Positions 1 through 8,100 of a stretch of 37,400 nucleotides of DNA are shown in pieces. The stretch's first letter is position 1; each line of letters begins with the position of its first letter. The stretch covers positions 1-37,400 of the IMG/VR virus record IMGVR_UViG_3300018481_000041, one strand, 5' to 3'. The translations under genes and the position numbers were made by a program. The DNA comes from a virus. Below the pieces are notes generated by a model, which saw only the letters and a program-made list of their open reading frames with translations, searched no databases and was not told the DNA's origin.

Positions 1-2
1 CC

Positions 3-68
3 AGCCGTGAGGTCGCAGAGCGTCGGGCTCTGAAGCGTAATCCCGGTGCTCTCAGCGTCAAGCGATAA
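3..68 (+). CDS. C-terminal end of an upstream gene (partial)
   Basis: An open frame enters from the left edge and ends at TAA 66-68. It encodes about 21 basic residues ending in LSVKR. The other two + frames hit stops within the first 35 bases, so this is the only frame that can be the tail of an upstream gene. No function can be inferred from so little. The next gene starts 29 bases downstream on the same strand. Confidence 0.5.
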   Translation, partial: SREVAERRALKRNPGALSVKR

Positions 69-97
69 ACACATATTTCAAACAGAAAGGTTTCGCC

Positions 98-907
98 GTG
101 AACTCACTCGGTGAATTGTTCGGTAAAGCGTCATATTTCCTCAATGACAACTCCGCCAGCATCCTCACAGGTATTGGCGTGGCAGGGGTCATCACGACTT
201 CGGTTCTGACCGGCAAGGCCGTCCTCAAAGCTGATGAGCTGATCGACAATGAGCATCTCAGGCGCTCCATTGTGGCCAAGAAGGAGATGGGTGAGAAGGG
301 CTTCGGCACGATGGAGTTCTTGACCACCCAGGAGAAGCTCAAGCTCACCTGGCAGGTCTTTGCTCCGCCAATCCTCGCCGGTGCAACCACAATCCTGGCG
401 ATCATCCTGGCCAACCGTATGGCCTCGAAAGAGATCGCTGCGCTGGCCGCTGCGTACACCATATCCGACAAGGCCTTGCAGGAGTACAAGGAGAAGGTCG
501 TCGAGAAGATCGGCCCGGGCAAGGAGCAGGCTATCCGCGACGAACTCGTCGCGAAGCGACTGGCTGAGAACCCGGTCGAGTCGAGTGAGATCATCATCAT
601 CGGCAACGGTGAGGTGCTCTGTTATGACGTGTACTCAGGACGATATTTCATGAGTAGCGTTGAAGCGATCAAGCAGGCTGAGAACAAGATCAACTTCGAG
701 ATCGTCAACGCGAATTACGCGAGCCTAAGTACGTTCTACGACGAGCTGGGCCTACCGCCGAACGGCATGTCGGATGTGCTCGGGTTCAATCTCGACAACC
801 GTCTTGAGATCAAGTTCTCGTCACACCTGTCTAGCGACAACCGACCGTGTGTGGCGATGGAGTATCACTTCCCACCCGTTCCGGATTACGGAAAGCACGT
901 GTACTAG
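98..907 (+). CDS. Two-helix membrane protein of unknown function (paralogue of 2866-3777)
   Basis: 269 residues from GTG 98, seven bases after the ribosome site AGAAAGG. Two hydrophobic segments are visible: about residues 20-40 (ILTGIGVAGVITTSVLTG) and 88-106 (APPILAGATTILAIILA). A helical stretch AAYTISDKALQEYKEK follows, then a soluble C-terminal half. It resembles a conserved phage membrane protein family (possibly DUF6353; number from memory). The protein at 2866-3777 has the same plan: glycine-rich helix, charged linker, second helix, then an AAYT-x-xD-x-AxxEY element. It heads an operon of unknown early genes. Role unknown; a membrane-anchored early function is inference only. Confidence 0.8.
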   Translation: MNSLGELFGKASYFLNDNSASILTGIGVAGVITTSVLTGKAVLKADELIDNEHLRRSIVAKKEMGEKGFGTMEFLTTQEKLKLTWQVFAPPILAGATTILAIILANRMASKEIAALAAAYTISDKALQEYKEKVVEKIGPGKEQAIRDELVAKRLAENPVESSEIIIIGNGEVLCYDVYSGRYFMSSVEAIKQAENKINFEIVNANYASLSTFYDELGLPPNGMSDVLGFNLDNRLEIKFSSHLSSDNRPCVAMEYHFPPVPDYGKHVY

Positions 908-1032
908 TGGAACCGCAGAGTAGGGATATTAAGGAGCTGACTCAGGCTGTGCGAAAGCTCGGCCTGACTCTGGCTCAAACAAACGATCAGCTCGCGGCGC
1001 TCGTGGCGCGTCTCGAGAAGGAGGACAAGTAG
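907..1032 (+). CDS. Small coiled-coil protein
   Basis: 41 residues from a GTG that overlaps the previous stop (TAGTG). The sequence is almost entirely a predicted coiled coil, with heptad-spaced leucines (KLGLTLAQTNDQLAALVARL) and charged flanks. Upstream in the same frame the ORF is open, but those codons lie inside the previous gene. The overlap and the strong GGAGG at its end feeding the next gene argue that it is translated. Function unknown; a small oligomerising partner of the neighbouring membrane proteins is possible. Confidence 0.6.
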   Translation: MEPQSRDIKELTQAVRKLGLTLAQTNDQLAALVARLEKEDK

Positions 1033-1136
1033 TGGTGACGCAAGTTGTGATTCATATTCCCACATCGACTGTCGTTCGAGTCGTTGCGGGGTTCATCATC
1101 GCGAAGTATTTCCTCAAGGACATGCCGAGTGCTTAA
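1032..1136 (+). CDS. Very small single-helix membrane protein
   Basis: 34 residues from GTG 1032, which overlaps the preceding TAG by one base. GGAGG at 1019-1024 lies eight bases upstream. One hydrophobic helix (STVVRVVAGFIIAKYFL) is followed by a short charged tail. It ends at 1136, overlapping the next gene (GTG 1129) by eight bases. The tight overlaps on both sides are the main support. Function unknown. Confidence 0.55.
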   Translation: MVTQVVIHIPTSTVVRVVAGFIIAKYFLKDMPSA

Positions 1137-1665
1137 GATCCCGGTCAAGTACAAGGACTTCAACGACCAGGAGCAGGAGGAGGATCTATATTTCCACCTC
1201 TCCAAGGTTGACATCATCCGCCTCGAGGTCGCACATCCGGGTGGATTGAAGCAGTCCCTTGAGAACATCATCGCTGCCGAAGACGGCAAGGTGATCATGA
1301 ACGAACTCGAGGGGATCTTCAAGGCGTCCTACGGGAAGAAGTCCCCCGACGGACGACGGCACATCAAGAATGACGAGATCTGGGAGGACTTTGCAAGCTC
1401 GAATGCGTACGAAGCGTTCTTCATGACCATGGTGCTGGATGCGGAGTTGGCAGCGAACTTCATCCAGCAAGTGGTACCTGCGGATCTCGTCGAGGAAGCG
1501 TCAAATCTGGCAAAGCAGGAGGTGCTGAAAGTTGACGTTCCGGAAGTCAAGAAGGATGTGCGTATTTACACGCAGGCGGAAATCAAGGAAATGCCTGCGG
1601 ATCAGTTCCTTCTCCTGGCCCCGAAGCTGGCGTCGGGAGAAGCGGTGGTGGAAGACGTGAAGTAG
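1129..1665 (+). CDS. Conserved phage protein of unknown function
   Basis: 178 residues from GTG 1129 (LKIPVKYKDF...), with AAGGA at 1116-1120 as ribosome site. I prefer this start because the frame upstream reads through the previous gene and has no ribosome site. It is a soluble, acidic protein with the element SYGKKSPDGRRHIKNDE followed by a helix SSNAYEAFFMTM. This pattern is familiar from siphophages of Gram-positive bacteria, where its role is unsettled. Some resemblance to tail assembly chaperones is possible, but here it sits far from the tail genes. It is the last gene before the promoter at 1686. Confidence 0.75.
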   Translation: MLKIPVKYKDFNDQEQEEDLYFHLSKVDIIRLEVAHPGGLKQSLENIIAAEDGKVIMNELEGIFKASYGKKSPDGRRHIKNDEIWEDFASSNAYEAFFMTMVLDAELAANFIQQVVPADLVEEASNLAKQEVLKVDVPEVKKDVRIYTQAEIKEMPADQFLLLAPKLASGEAVVEDVK

Positions 1666-1685
1666 GCGTATACGTGGTGGTATCT

Positions 1686-1709
1686 CGCGTGAAAAACACG
1701 CCCTAAGAT
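1686..1709 (+). promoter_or_regulatory. Promoter with inverted-repeat element (P1)
   Basis: The -10-like hexamer TAAGAT (1704-1709) lies 18 bases after the start of CGCGTGAAAAACACG. GCGTG (1687-1691) and CACGC (1697-1701) form a perfect 5-bp inverted repeat. No TTGACA-like -35 box is present at the usual spacing. The same arrangement, with the same 18-base offset, occurs at 13034-13057. It lies 32 bases upstream of the start codon at 1741, which has its own GGAG. Confidence 0.6.
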
Positions 1710-1740
1710 AAGAGAACCCCACTACACCCCGGAGATCATT

Positions 1741-2007
1741 ATGACCAAGAAGTTCGTCGCCAAGACCGTCCTTCGTCAGTCGGTCGCCATTTCCACCGCG
1801 AAAGCCACAGAAGCCGCACTCTCCGAATACACCGAAATCGATACGGACGCCACCAGCGTTCAGATCGGTACGATGGCATTCGGCCAGTACGTCGCCTACA
1901 AGCTTTCCCCGGTTACAAATGCGATCGTCGACAGGACCGCCTCGCGCATCGAAGCCATCAAGGCCCGTAAGACCACCACCGTTGTTGTTGAAACTCCCGC
2001 TGCCTAA
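1741..2007 (+). CDS. Small protein in its own transcription unit, function unknown
   Basis: 88 residues from ATG 1741, with GGAG at 1731-1734. The protein begins with a basic patch (MTKKFVAKTVLRQS), has an acidic middle (SEYTEIDTDATS) and ends in KARKTTTVVVETPAA. Codons are strongly G/C-ending, as in the capsid gene, which suggests high expression. A promoter (1686-1709) precedes it and a strong terminator (2015-2056) follows eight bases after the stop. It is the only gene in the window isolated this way. I do not recognise the family; there is no membrane segment and no known motif. Confidence 0.75.
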   Translation: MTKKFVAKTVLRQSVAISTAKATEAALSEYTEIDTDATSVQIGTMAFGQYVAYKLSPVTNAIVDRTASRIEAIKARKTTTVVVETPAA

Positions 2008-2014
2008 CAAGCAC

Positions 2015-2056
2015 AAGCCTACGCCCGCTAACCACGGGCTTAGGTTTTCGTTTTTT
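2015..2056 (+). terminator. Rho-independent terminator
   Basis: The stem AAGCCTA-c-GCCCG (2015-2027) pairs with CGGGC-t-TAGGTTT (2035-2047), with one C/T mismatch and one G-T wobble. The loop is seven bases. The T-rich run TTTTCGTTTTTT (2045-2056) follows. It lies directly behind the 88-residue gene, and the next gene starts at 2074. Confidence 0.85.
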
Positions 2057-2073
2057 CTAAACAGAGGATATTT

Positions 2074-2718
2074 ATGAGTGACTTTCCAGGTAACAGCTTC
2101 ACGGGAAAGGGTGAGCCGGACCCGGCTGAGAACACCCCCGAGGAGAAGAAGATCAAGCAGGTAACTGCGGAGGCAGCCAGGACGCGTAAGCCCAGCCTCG
2201 GCAAGAAGTTCAAAGGTGTGTTCTTCGGGGGCGACGCCAAGACGGCGGGCAACTACGTCATATTTGACGTGCTCATTCCCGCTGCAAAGGACACGATGGT
2301 CGAGGGTGTCTCGCAGTTGATGGAGCGCGTGGTGTTCGGAGAGTCCCGTCGGAGCCGTAGGGGCTATGGCGCTCCGCCGCCGCCGTCGAGTCCGACCGGT
2401 TACGTGAGCTACAACCGTTACGCCATGCAGCAGCAGGATCAGCCTCGCAGCATGACGCGTCGGGCAAAGGCCAATCACGACTTCGACGAGATCATCCTGA
2501 ACTCACGTCAGGAAGCGGAAGACGTCATCGAGAAGATGTTCGACATCGTCAGCCGTTACGAGTCCGTGTCGGTTGCGGATCTGTACGAACTGGTCGGGCT
2601 CCCGAGCGCTCACACCGATCAGAAGTGGGGCTGGCTGGATATCCGAGGGTCACGCGCGTCAAGGCTTCGCGGTGGCGGTTACCTCCTCGATCTGCCGGAG
2701 CCTCGCCCACTGAGTTAA
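2074..2718 (+). CDS. Conserved phage protein of unknown function
   Basis: 214 residues from ATG 2074. The first 45 residues are charged and probably disordered. A compact segment follows (KGVFFGGDAKTAGNYVIFDV), then a Pro/Ser/Tyr-rich linker around residues 90-120. The C-terminal domain carries FDEIILNSRQEAEDVIEKM and ends in YLLDLPEPRPLS. The layout matches a protein common next to replication genes in siphophages of Gram-positive bacteria. No catalytic motif is visible. The start directly follows the terminator, so it needs either read-through or an unseen promoter. Confidence 0.75.
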   Translation: MSDFPGNSFTGKGEPDPAENTPEEKKIKQVTAEAARTRKPSLGKKFKGVFFGGDAKTAGNYVIFDVLIPAAKDTMVEGVSQLMERVVFGESRRSRRGYGAPPPPSSPTGYVSYNRYAMQQQDQPRSMTRRAKANHDFDEIILNSRQEAEDVIEKMFDIVSRYESVSVADLYELVGLPSAHTDQKWGWLDIRGSRASRLRGGGYLLDLPEPRPLS

Positions 2719-2719
2719 C

Positions 2720-2866
2720 ATGAATGCACAGCAGCTGAGGAACTACGTGGCGAGTCTGTACAAGGGCCCTCGTTGGGCTCGCCGCGTGAGTTTGATGTCT
2801 GATGCGCAAGTGTATGCGATCTACAAAGCAAAACAAAAACTAGACGAAGAGAAGAAGGAGAAGTAA
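2720..2866 (+). CDS. Small basic protein of unknown function
   Basis: 48 residues from ATG 2720, one base after the previous stop. It ends in a TAATG overlap with the next gene. The sequence MNAQQLRNYVASLYKGPRW is followed by an element MSDAQVYAIYKA and a Lys/Glu-rich tail. Similar short proteins (LR-x-[FY]V at the start, MSD-x-QV-x-A-[IV]Y in the middle) occur in related phages as far as I recall. No function is known to me. The ribosome site is weak, so translational coupling is likely. Confidence 0.65.
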   Translation: MNAQQLRNYVASLYKGPRWARRVSLMSDAQVYAIYKAKQKLDEEKKEK

Positions 2867-3777
2867 TGTTCCTAGCCGAAGGTATCAAGGGAGTGATGGG
2901 CGCTAAAGGCCTGTTCCTCCAGGAGAACGCACCAAAGATCCTGTTCGGGACTGGTGTGGTCTCCATGCTTGGCAGCACCGTCATGGCCTGCCGCGCCACG
3001 CTGAAGATCGACGAGATCCTCGAAGAGACTCAGGCCCAGTTCGACAAGATCGAAGCAGCTGACGCCATCGTGGAGTACACCGAGGAAGACGCTCGGAAGG
3101 ACAAGTTCATCGTCTACGTGCAGACGGGCTTGAAGATCACCAAGGAGTACGCTCCCGCCATCATTCTGGGCGGTATCGGCATTGCCTGCCTGACGCAGTC
3201 ACACCATATCCTGATGGAGCGGAACTTCGCATTGACCGCTGCGTACACAGCGATCGATACGGCGTTCAAGGAGTATCGCAGCCGTGTGCGAGATGCGTTC
3301 GGCGAAGAGACCGACCGCGAGATGCGCTACGGCGTGAAGTCGGTCGAGATCATCAACCCGGAGACGGGTCGCAAGAAGACAGTCAAGCGCGCAAACGCTG
3401 GTGACCCCTCGGGTTACGCTCGGTTCTTCGACAACCAGTCGTGCCTATATTCGAAGGACTGGGAAGTCAACCAGGTCACTGTGCGCTCTCAGCAGCGCCA
3501 CGCGAACGATCTGCTGACGCTCCGAGGACACGTGTTCCTCAACGAAGTCTACGACATGTTCGATATTCCGCGTACCGAAGCGGGAGCTGTCGTGGGCTGG
3601 CTGCGTGACGGAGATGGTGACGGCTTCATCGACTTCGGTCTGTTCCGCGATGACCAGACGGTGCGTGACTTCATGAACGGCTATGAAGGTGCGATCCTCC
3701 TCGACTTCAACGTCGACGGTCCGATCCACAACCGCATCGAGATGGGCAAGGAGCCACTGAGATGGCAGAATCCGTAA
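2866..3777 (+). CDS. Two-helix membrane protein of unknown function (paralogue of 98-907)
   Basis: 303 residues from ATG 2866, overlapping the previous stop (TAATG) with AAGGAG upstream. Hydrophobic segments lie near residues 24-44 (PKILFGTGVVSMLGSTVMA) and 99-118 (PAIILGGIGIACL). They are followed by FALTAAYTAIDTAFKEYRSR, matching AAYTISDKALQEYKEK in the protein at 98-907. The C-terminal part is longer than in that protein, with an element DGDGDGFIDFGLF. The two are diverged paralogues of one phage family (possibly DUF6353). Cellular role unknown; membrane location is inferred from the helices. Confidence 0.8.
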   Translation: MFLAEGIKGVMGAKGLFLQENAPKILFGTGVVSMLGSTVMACRATLKIDEILEETQAQFDKIEAADAIVEYTEEDARKDKFIVYVQTGLKITKEYAPAIILGGIGIACLTQSHHILMERNFALTAAYTAIDTAFKEYRSRVRDAFGEETDREMRYGVKSVEIINPETGRKKTVKRANAGDPSGYARFFDNQSCLYSKDWEVNQVTVRSQQRHANDLLTLRGHVFLNEVYDMFDIPRTEAGAVVGWLRDGDGDGFIDFGLFRDDQTVRDFMNGYEGAILLDFNVDGPIHNRIEMGKEPLRWQNP

Positions 3778-4586
3778 CCGAACAGGTCGCCGAAACTCTG
3801 GTCGACACGCTGGTCCCGGTCGAGAACTATATTCGAATCGGGCATCAGTGGATCGCGATGGGATTCGTCGGTGGCTTGGGTCTGGGTCTGGTCGGAGGAT
3901 ATTTCTTCGCCAAGAAGCGCCTTGAGACCAAGTACGACAAGATCGCTCAGGAAGAGATCGACGAAGCTCGGGATTACTACCGGGCCGCGAAGGCTGCGAC
4001 TGAGGCACGCCTGAAGCAACCACTCGAAGAAGTGGTGGAGTACCTCGGGTACGAGAAGACCGAGAACACGATCGGTGGCAAAGAGGATCCGCCTGAGACT
4101 GAGCCGGTCAAGTACCACAAGATGCCCGAACCGGGCGAAGAAGCAACCGAGACGGTCTTCGAATCGCATCCCCCGTCTGATCATGAGTGGAACATGCCTG
4201 CTGAGCTTATGGCTCGGCAACAGAATCCGGACGTGCCGTTCGTCATTCACGTTGACGAGTTCGGAGAGTTGCACGAAGAGGACTACACCACTGTCTGTTA
4301 CACCTGGTATTACGAGGACGAGATTCTCGCTGACGAGCGAGATGAACCAGTCGACAACATCGATGAGACGGTGGGGATCGACAACCTGCAGAGGTTCGGA
4401 CACGGCTCAGGCAGCGCGCATGTAGTGCTGGTGCGCAACCCCGAGACGAAGACGGACATCGAGATCTCCAGGTCAGATGGGAAGTACGTCGACAACGTCA
4501 CTCCATTCCTGCAGCATCAGTATTACCAGGTGGAGAAGATGCGCAAACGCGCAGAGCGGTTTGACGATGCAGACATTGCTGAATGA
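3762..4586 (+). CDS. Single-helix membrane protein with acidic C-terminal domain
   Basis: 274 residues from ATG 3762, overlapping the previous gene by 16 bases, with AAGGAG at 3749. One transmembrane helix lies around residues 32-52 (AMGFVGGLGLGLVGGYFFA), then a basic stretch and a predicted coiled coil. A long acidic region follows, then a domain with PFVIHVDEFGE, TVCYTWYYEDEILADE and HGSGSAHVVLVRNPE. The same ordered blocks are known in unassigned proteins of siphophages of Gram-positive bacteria. It lies in the cluster with the two-helix paralogues, so the three may form one membrane complex (inference). Confidence 0.75.
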   Translation: MAESVTEQVAETLVDTLVPVENYIRIGHQWIAMGFVGGLGLGLVGGYFFAKKRLETKYDKIAQEEIDEARDYYRAAKAATEARLKQPLEEVVEYLGYEKTENTIGGKEDPPETEPVKYHKMPEPGEEATETVFESHPPSDHEWNMPAELMARQQNPDVPFVIHVDEFGELHEEDYTTVCYTWYYEDEILADERDEPVDNIDETVGIDNLQRFGHGSGSAHVVLVRNPETKTDIEISRSDGKYVDNVTPFLQHQYYQVEKMRKRAERFDDADIAE

Positions 4587-5142
4587 GCTATATTTCGATT
4601 GGCTGACTGCTCAGATCCACCGCAACTACAAACACAACAGCACTAGCAGTTATGATGGCCTGATGCACGCACTTCACGCAAAGGAGTTCGTGTGGATGGT
4701 GCCGAACGATGACAACCGTCTTGCAGATGGACTGGAGCTTCGCTACCACTTCCTGCAGGATGAACGTCTGCAGGAGTACGCGCCGTTCAGGGAAGTCACT
4801 CCTGAAGCAATCGCGCATTTTCGTGATCCTCAGCGTCAACCCTGCTCGATGCTCGAAGTGATCGTCGCGCTGTCCCGGCGTCTGGCCTTCCAGGCACAGG
4901 GCGAACCCGGTTGGTGGGCATGGAAGCTCATCGCAAACCTTGAGCTGGACAAGATGAAGGATCCGTTTGGTCGTAGGAAGGCTGAGCGGACCGAAGAGAT
5001 TCTCCACCAGCTCATCTGGAGGACATATCCATGGGATGGAGTAGGAGGCTTCTTCCCACTTGCGTTTCCTCAGGAGGATCAAACTAAGGTTGAGATCTGG
5101 TATCAGATGGCAGCTTATCTACAAGAACAATACCCGGTATAA
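4567..5142 (+). CDS. Conserved phage protein of unknown function
   Basis: 191 residues from ATG 4567 (MQTLLNELYFDWL), overlapping the previous gene by 20 bases. Thirty more codons are open upstream, but they lie in the body of the previous gene and lack a ribosome site. Recognisable blocks are SSYDGLMHALHAKEFVWMVP, DNRLADGLELRYHF, PCSMLEVIVALSRR, WKLIANL and KVEIWYQMAAYLQE. This is a widespread siphophage protein that often precedes the replication polyprotein, as here. It is predicted helical, with no membrane segment and no catalytic motif I can identify. Confidence 0.75.
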   Translation: MQTLLNELYFDWLTAQIHRNYKHNSTSSYDGLMHALHAKEFVWMVPNDDNRLADGLELRYHFLQDERLQEYAPFREVTPEAIAHFRDPQRQPCSMLEVIVALSRRLAFQAQGEPGWWAWKLIANLELDKMKDPFGRRKAERTEEILHQLIWRTYPWDGVGGFFPLAFPQEDQTKVEIWYQMAAYLQEQYPV

Positions 5143-5156
5143 AGGAAGGAGGTGTA

Positions 5157-8100
5157 GTGGACTTCTATCAGATCCGGACTAAGGAAACGAAGGACGGCAA
5201 GACCATGCTGTATCCTGACTTCAAGATCGGGCGCTCGAAGGATCTGATGGTCCAAGGACGCACCTTCTATGCCATCTGGGATGAAGAACAGGGCCTGTGG
5301 TCTCGGGATGAGTATGATGTACAGCGCCTAGTGGATGACGATCTGCAGCGTGAAGCGGACAGACTCAAGGCGGAGACTGGGGTGCAGTATTTCCCCATGT
5401 TCATGAGTTCGTTCGGTAGTCAGATGTGGACCCAGTTCAGGAAGTTCATCGGGCAGATCAGCGACAACAGTCGGCCGCTGGATTCCAAGGTCATATTCGC
5501 GAACACGGCTATGAAGAAGTCGGACTATGCGAGTCATACACTCAGTTACTCCCTTGGAGAAGGAGATATTTCAGCTTGGGACGAGCTGGTTGGTACATTG
5601 TATTCGGAGGAAGAGCGGGCCAAGATCGAGTGGGCTATCGGCTCTATCGTCTCCGGAGATTCGAAGAAGATCCAGAAGTTCTTGGTCTTCTATGGCCCGG
5701 CTGGGTCTGGCAAGAGCACGATACTCAACATCCTCGAGAGACTGTTCGAGGGATACACGACGACATTCGACGGGAAAGCGCTGGGGAGCAGTAGTGGCAC
5801 GTTCGCCACTGAAGCCTTCAAGCACAATCCACTGGTTGCCATTCAACATGACGGTGACCTGTCGAGGCTGGAAGACAATACTCGGCTGAATTCGATCATC
5901 TCACACGAGCAGATGACGATGAATGAGAAGTACAAGCCGAGCTATACCGCAAGAGTGGAAGCCTTGCTGTTCGTGGGTTCCAATCAACCGGTGAAGATCT
6001 CGGATGCGAAGTCCGGACTAATTCGACGATTGATTGACATCCATCCTAGTGGGGTGAAAATCCCGATTAGGCATTACAACGCCTTGGTTCAGCAGATCGA
6101 CTTTGAACTGGGCGCTATCGCTCACCATTGCCTTGAGACATATCTGTCGATGGGTAAGAACTACTACAACAGTTACCGCCCGATGGAGATGATGTTGCAG
6201 ACTGACATCTTCTTCAACTTCATCGAGGCATATTACGACGTCTTCAAGGGGCAGGACAAGATTACCTTGAAGCAAGCATATTCGATGTACAAGGAATACT
6301 GCGCTGAGAGTGGGATCGAGCGACCCATGCCTCAGTACAAGATGCGAGAAGAACTCAGGAACTACTTCGAGGACTTCAAGGATCGTGGTGAGTTGGACGG
6401 CGTCAGTGTCCGGAGCCTATATACCGGATTCAACGCCGAGAAGTTCAAGACCCCCGTGGTCAAAGAGGAAGGCCGTTCATTTTCTCTGGTCATGGAAGAG
6501 ACCGTGTCACTGATGGATGAGACGTTCGGGGATCAGCCAGCACAGCTGGCGAACAAGGACGGGATTCCTGGTAAGAAGTGGACGAACGTCAAGACAACCC
6601 TACAGGATATTGACACTTCGGAGCTGCACTTCCTCAAGGTGCCGAAAAATCTCGTGGTCATCGACTTCGACTTGAAGGAGTTGAATGGACACACAGCACT
6701 CGAGCGAAATCTGGAAGCAGCTAGCAGTTGGCCTCCAACCTACGCAGAGATCTCTCAGTCCGGTGACGGAGTACATCTTCATTACACCTATGACGGAGAT
6801 GTTTCAACTCTGGCTCAAAACTATGCCGCTGGAATTGAGGTCAAGGTATTCAGTGGAGATGCGAGCCTCAGACGACGGCTTACATTCTGCAATCGTATTC
6901 CGATTGAAGTCATCAATTCCGGACTTCCTCTGAAGAAGCAGAAGGAGAAGATGCTCAAGGCTAAGACAATCACGAGCGAGAGAGGTCTACGAGAGCTGAT
7001 CCAGCGGAATCTGAGGAAGGAGATCCACCCAGGTACGAAACCGTCAGTGGATTTCATCGCTCAGATCCTTGAAGATGCTTACGAGTCCGGCATGAAGTAC
7101 GACGTCTCAGATCTAAGGCCCAAGATCATGGCGTTTGCGAACAACAGCACCAATCAGGCGATGACCAGCATCAAGGTCGTTCTGAAGATGAAGTTCGCCT
7201 CGAAGGAAGAGGTTGAGCCGGACGCAGTCGTTGAGGTTGAGGACGATAGAATTGTCCTCTTTGACGTCGAGGTCTACAAGAACCTCTTCATCGTCTGCTG
7301 GAAGTTCAGAGGAGACCCGGTCGTCGTCAAGATGATCAATCCCTCAGCGCATGAAGTCGAAGCTCTGTTCAAGTTGAAGCTCACCGGGTTCTACAACCGG
7401 CGCTACGACAACCATATCCTCTACGCGGCTTCGATGGGGTACAGCGTCGAGCAACTGTTCGACCTGAGTCAGAAACTGATCGTCGATAAGAACGCGAACG
7501 CACCGTTCGCAGCAGCATACAACATATCTTACGCGGACATCTGGGACTTCAGTACCAAGAAGCAAGGTCTCAAGAAGTTCGAGATTGATCTCGGCATATC
7601 TCACATGGAGTTGGATCTACCTTGGGACGAGCCTGTTGATGAGAAGGATTGGCTCCGCGTTGTGGAATACTGTGTCAATGATGTCATCGCGACAGAGGCT
7701 GTGTTGGAGGACCGTTGGCAGGACTTTGTCGCTCGGCAGATTCTTGCTGAGCTTAGTGGGCTGACAGTCAACGACACGACGCAGCGTCACACTGCACAGA
7801 TTGTCTTTGGGAACGACAAGAACCCACAGCGTCAGTTTGTCTACACCAATCTGTCCGAGCAGTTCCCCGGCTACAAGTTCGAGTTGGGTAAGAGTTCATA
7901 TCGTGGTGAGGATCCTGGAGAAGGTGGGTACGTCTACGCCGAGCCAGGTATCTACGAGAACGTGCTGCTCATGGATGTGGTCAGTATGCATCCCAGAACC
8001 ATTCAGATCTTGAATCTGTTTGGGCCTTACACCCAGAATTACGTGGATCTCATCGATGCACGAGTAGCGATCAAGCACCAGGAGTACGAGAAAGCCAGGA

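Noticed and set aside
1501-2478. 325-codon open frame on the - strand
   Set aside because: It crosses the well-supported terminator and two + strand genes; His/Arg/Leu-rich shadow composition.
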